Shown in pieces: positions 62,667-64,000 of a stretch of 64,000 nucleotides of DNA. Numbering within the stretch: the first letter of the stretch is position 1; the number at the start of each line of letters is the position of its first letter. The translations under genes and the position numbers were made by a program. Source of the DNA: Erysipelothrix sp. HDW6C (GTDB lineage: Bacteria > Bacillota_I > Bacilli_A > Erysipelotrichales > Erysipelotrichaceae); NCBI RefSeq assembly GCF_011299615.1, contig NZ_CP049861.1:1302001-1366000 (forward strand), given 5' to 3'. Under the pieces are notes generated by a model, which ran no database searches, had not been told where the DNA came from, and saw only the letters and a program-made list of their open reading frames with translations.

Positions 62667-63173
62667 ATGAAAACTATAATGGACGAAAGTGCAATTAATC
62701 GCTCATTAATTCGCATGACACATGAAATTATCGAAAGAAATAAAGGTCTTGAAAAGGTTGTTTTATTGGGTATTGAGACTCGTGGTGCAACACTGGCGTT
62801 TCGAATGGCTCGTTTAATGCAACAATTTGAGCACATCAATGTTCCTGTGGCATCCCTTGATGTCAGTTATTGGCGCGATGATTTAAAGTCTAAAGACCAG
62901 GCTTTTAAATTGCCGATTAGTGTGCAAGACCGAATTGTTGTTATTGTGGACGATGTTTTATTTAAAGGTCGTACAGTACGTGCTGCTATGGATGGGATTG
63001 TTTATAATGGACGACCACAACAAATCCAACTTGCTGTCTTAGTAGATCGTGGTCATCGTGAATTACCGATTCGTGCCGATATTGTGGGTAAGAACATCCC
63101 GACGTCGATTGATGAATCTGTAAAAGTAAAGTTAAATGAAGTTGATGGGGAAGAGTGCGTAACATTGCTATAA
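62667..63173 (+). CDS. pyrR: PyrR, pyrimidine attenuator regulator / uracil phosphoribosyltransferase
   Basis: A 168-residue PRTase-fold protein. In Firmicutes it binds pyr mRNA when UMP is high and can have UPRTase activity. The PRPP loop [20 protein letters not shown] (core [14 protein letters not shown]) is diagnostic, with [16 protein letters not shown] and SYWRDDL as further family blocks. The ATG at 62667 follows AAGAGGT; an extended -10 TGCTATAAT is at 62639-62647. A terminator follows, so it is monocistronic, not at the head of a pyr operon. Its role may be trans-acting. Confidence 0.95.
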   Translation: MKTIMDESAINRSLIRMTHEIIERNKGLEKVVLLGIETRGATLAFRMARLMQQFEHINVPVASLDVSYWRDDLKSKDQAFKLPISVQDRIVVIVDDVLFKGRTVRAAMDGIVYNGRPQQIQLAVLVDRGHRELPIRADIVGKNIPTSIDESVKVKLNEVDGEECVTLL

Positions 63174-63174
63174 G

Positions 63175-63201
63175 GAGACTCATTCATGAGTCTCTATTTT
63201 T
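63175..63201 (+). terminator. Terminator of pyrR
   Basis: GAGACTCA / TGAGTCTC 8-bp stem with a TTCA loop and TATTTTT. Confidence 0.85.
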
Positions 63202-63225
63202 AAAATCATGACAAGGAGAACGAAC

Positions 63226-64000
63226 ATGAGAATTGGATTGTTTACAGATACCTATACTCCCGATATTAATGGTGTTGTTACATCAATCGTTACACTACAA
63301 GTTGCATTGGAGAGACAGGGACACACAGTTTTTATTATCACCAACCAACCCTCAATATTGAATACGAGTTATGAGAATAATGTTTTAAGGCTGCCAGGTA
63401 TTGAATTGAAGTTCTTGTATGGTTATGTACTGAGCAGCCCCCTTCATATCCAAGCACTATCTGTGATCAAGGAAATGGGTTTGGATGTGATTCATGTACA
63501 TTCAGAATTTGGGGTGGGGATGTTTGCGCGTATTGTTGCTAAGAATCTTCATCTTCCTTTGGTCTCGACATACCATACGACTTATGAAGATTACACCCAC
63601 TATGTAAACCTTTTGGGACTAAAATCGGTCGATCATATTTCGAGAATTGCGGTAGCCAAGATGAGCCGCATGTTTACCAAAACGGCTCAGGTTATTATTG
63701 CCCCTTCGGAGAAAACAAAGAAGATGCTCTTGGGTTATGATATCAAAAAAGAGATTGCCGTAATTCCGACTGGATTGGATTTACAGCGATTTGCAAATCG
63801 CGATGAAGCTGCGCTTGCAGCCATTAAGGACCGGTTCAATCTTCATGATACTCCGTTATTTGTCTATATTGGTCGTTTAGCAAAAGAGAAGAGTATCGAT
63901 GTTGTTATTCGTGGTTTTAAAGAGTTGATGAATCGTAATATCAATGCGAAATTATTAATTGTTGGTGGTGGTCCTTCTGCGGACGAATTAAAGGATTTAA
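63226..64000 (+). CDS. GT4-family glycosyltransferase, 3'-truncated by the window edge
   Basis: The first about 258 residues of a GT-B glycosyltransferase. RIGLFTDTYTPDINGVVTSI is the N-terminal nucleotide-sugar-enzyme start, with HVHSEFGVGMFARIVA, PLVSTYHTTYEDYTHYV and PTGLDLQRF following. IGRLAKEKSIDVVI and LIVGGGPSADELK mark the start of the donor-binding domain; the EX7E motif would lie beyond the window. The pattern is that of 1,2-diacylglycerol 3-glucosyltransferases, which make membrane glycolipids or lipoteichoic-acid anchors. AAGGAG precedes ATG 63226. The exact sugar and acceptor cannot be fixed. Confidence 0.85.
   Translation, partial: MRIGLFTDTYTPDINGVVTSIVTLQVALERQGHTVFIITNQPSILNTSYENNVLRLPGIELKFLYGYVLSSPLHIQALSVIKEMGLDVIHVHSEFGVGMFARIVAKNLHLPLVSTYHTTYEDYTHYVNLLGLKSVDHISRIAVAKMSRMFTKTAQVIIAPSEKTKKMLLGYDIKKEIAVIPTGLDLQRFANRDEAALAAIKDRFNLHDTPLFVYIGRLAKEKSIDVVIRGFKELMNRNINAKLLIVGGGPSADELKDL

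Overview
The window looks like a low-GC Gram-positive chromosome, most probably Erysipelothrix or a close relative in the Erysipelotrichia. The 16S sequence reads like the Erysipelothrix 16S as I remember it. Shine-Dalgarno sites are strong (AGGAGG/GGAGGTGAT) and match the 16S 3' end. The proteins are Firmicutes-type: Rex, DegV, an LPXTG surface protein, PyrR, and ThiT behind a TPP riboswitch. The genus call rests on memory and family resemblance, not on a search.

Layout. 1-10.9 kb is housekeeping: the end of ileS, a SpoU-type RNA methyltransferase, a GNAT, an internalin-like LPXTG protein, sodA, an M32 carboxypeptidase, a PgpA-like phosphatase, an AAC(3)-like protein, TPP riboswitch plus thiT, a DUF402 phosphatase and a HIT hydrolase. 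11.1-21.9 kb holds two tandem 16S-23S-5S operons, apparently identical over about 5.09 kb. They have different promoters and a single GNAT gene between them. 21.9-32.9 kb holds a small membrane protein, degV, tsaE-tsaB-rimI-tsaD, rex with a probable operator, asnS, an amidase-like protein that has lost its zinc histidines, an ABC-F ATPase broken by a one-base frameshift, a PPi-type phosphofructokinase and tRNA-Ser(CGA). 32.9-41.2 kb is a nine-gene V-type ATPase operon. 41.3-48.3 kb holds proBA, a ClbS/DfsB-like protein, ptsI, an HD hydrolase, membrane proteins and a lipoprotein.

The accessory island is about 48.5-62.4 kb. It has an XRE repressor and an HExxH (ImmA/IrrE-type) metalloprotease, then a complete-looking siphovirus-type tail module: tail terminator, tube protein, G/GT chaperones with a -1 frameshift, tape measure, distal tail protein, tail-associated protein and a DUF859/C1q-like receptor-binding protein. 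A lysis cassette follows (holin-like, M23 endolysin, XhlA-like). No terminase, portal, capsid, integrase or replication gene is present, and conserved genes flank both sides. The best reading is a phage-tail-like bacteriocin (F-type tailocin, monocin-like) or a tail-only prophage remnant. It is the most interesting system in the window. Downstream lies a decay zone with broken LytTR and DUF2599 genes, ending at tRNA-Trp(CCA), followed by pyrR and a truncated GT4 glycosyltransferase.

How the genes work together. TsaE/TsaB/TsaD form the tRNA t6A synthesis set. The V-ATPase operon encodes all core rotary subunits. PPi-PFK and PtsI are central sugar catabolism. In the island, the repressor/protease pair would hold the tail operon silent until induction, and the lysis cassette would release particles.
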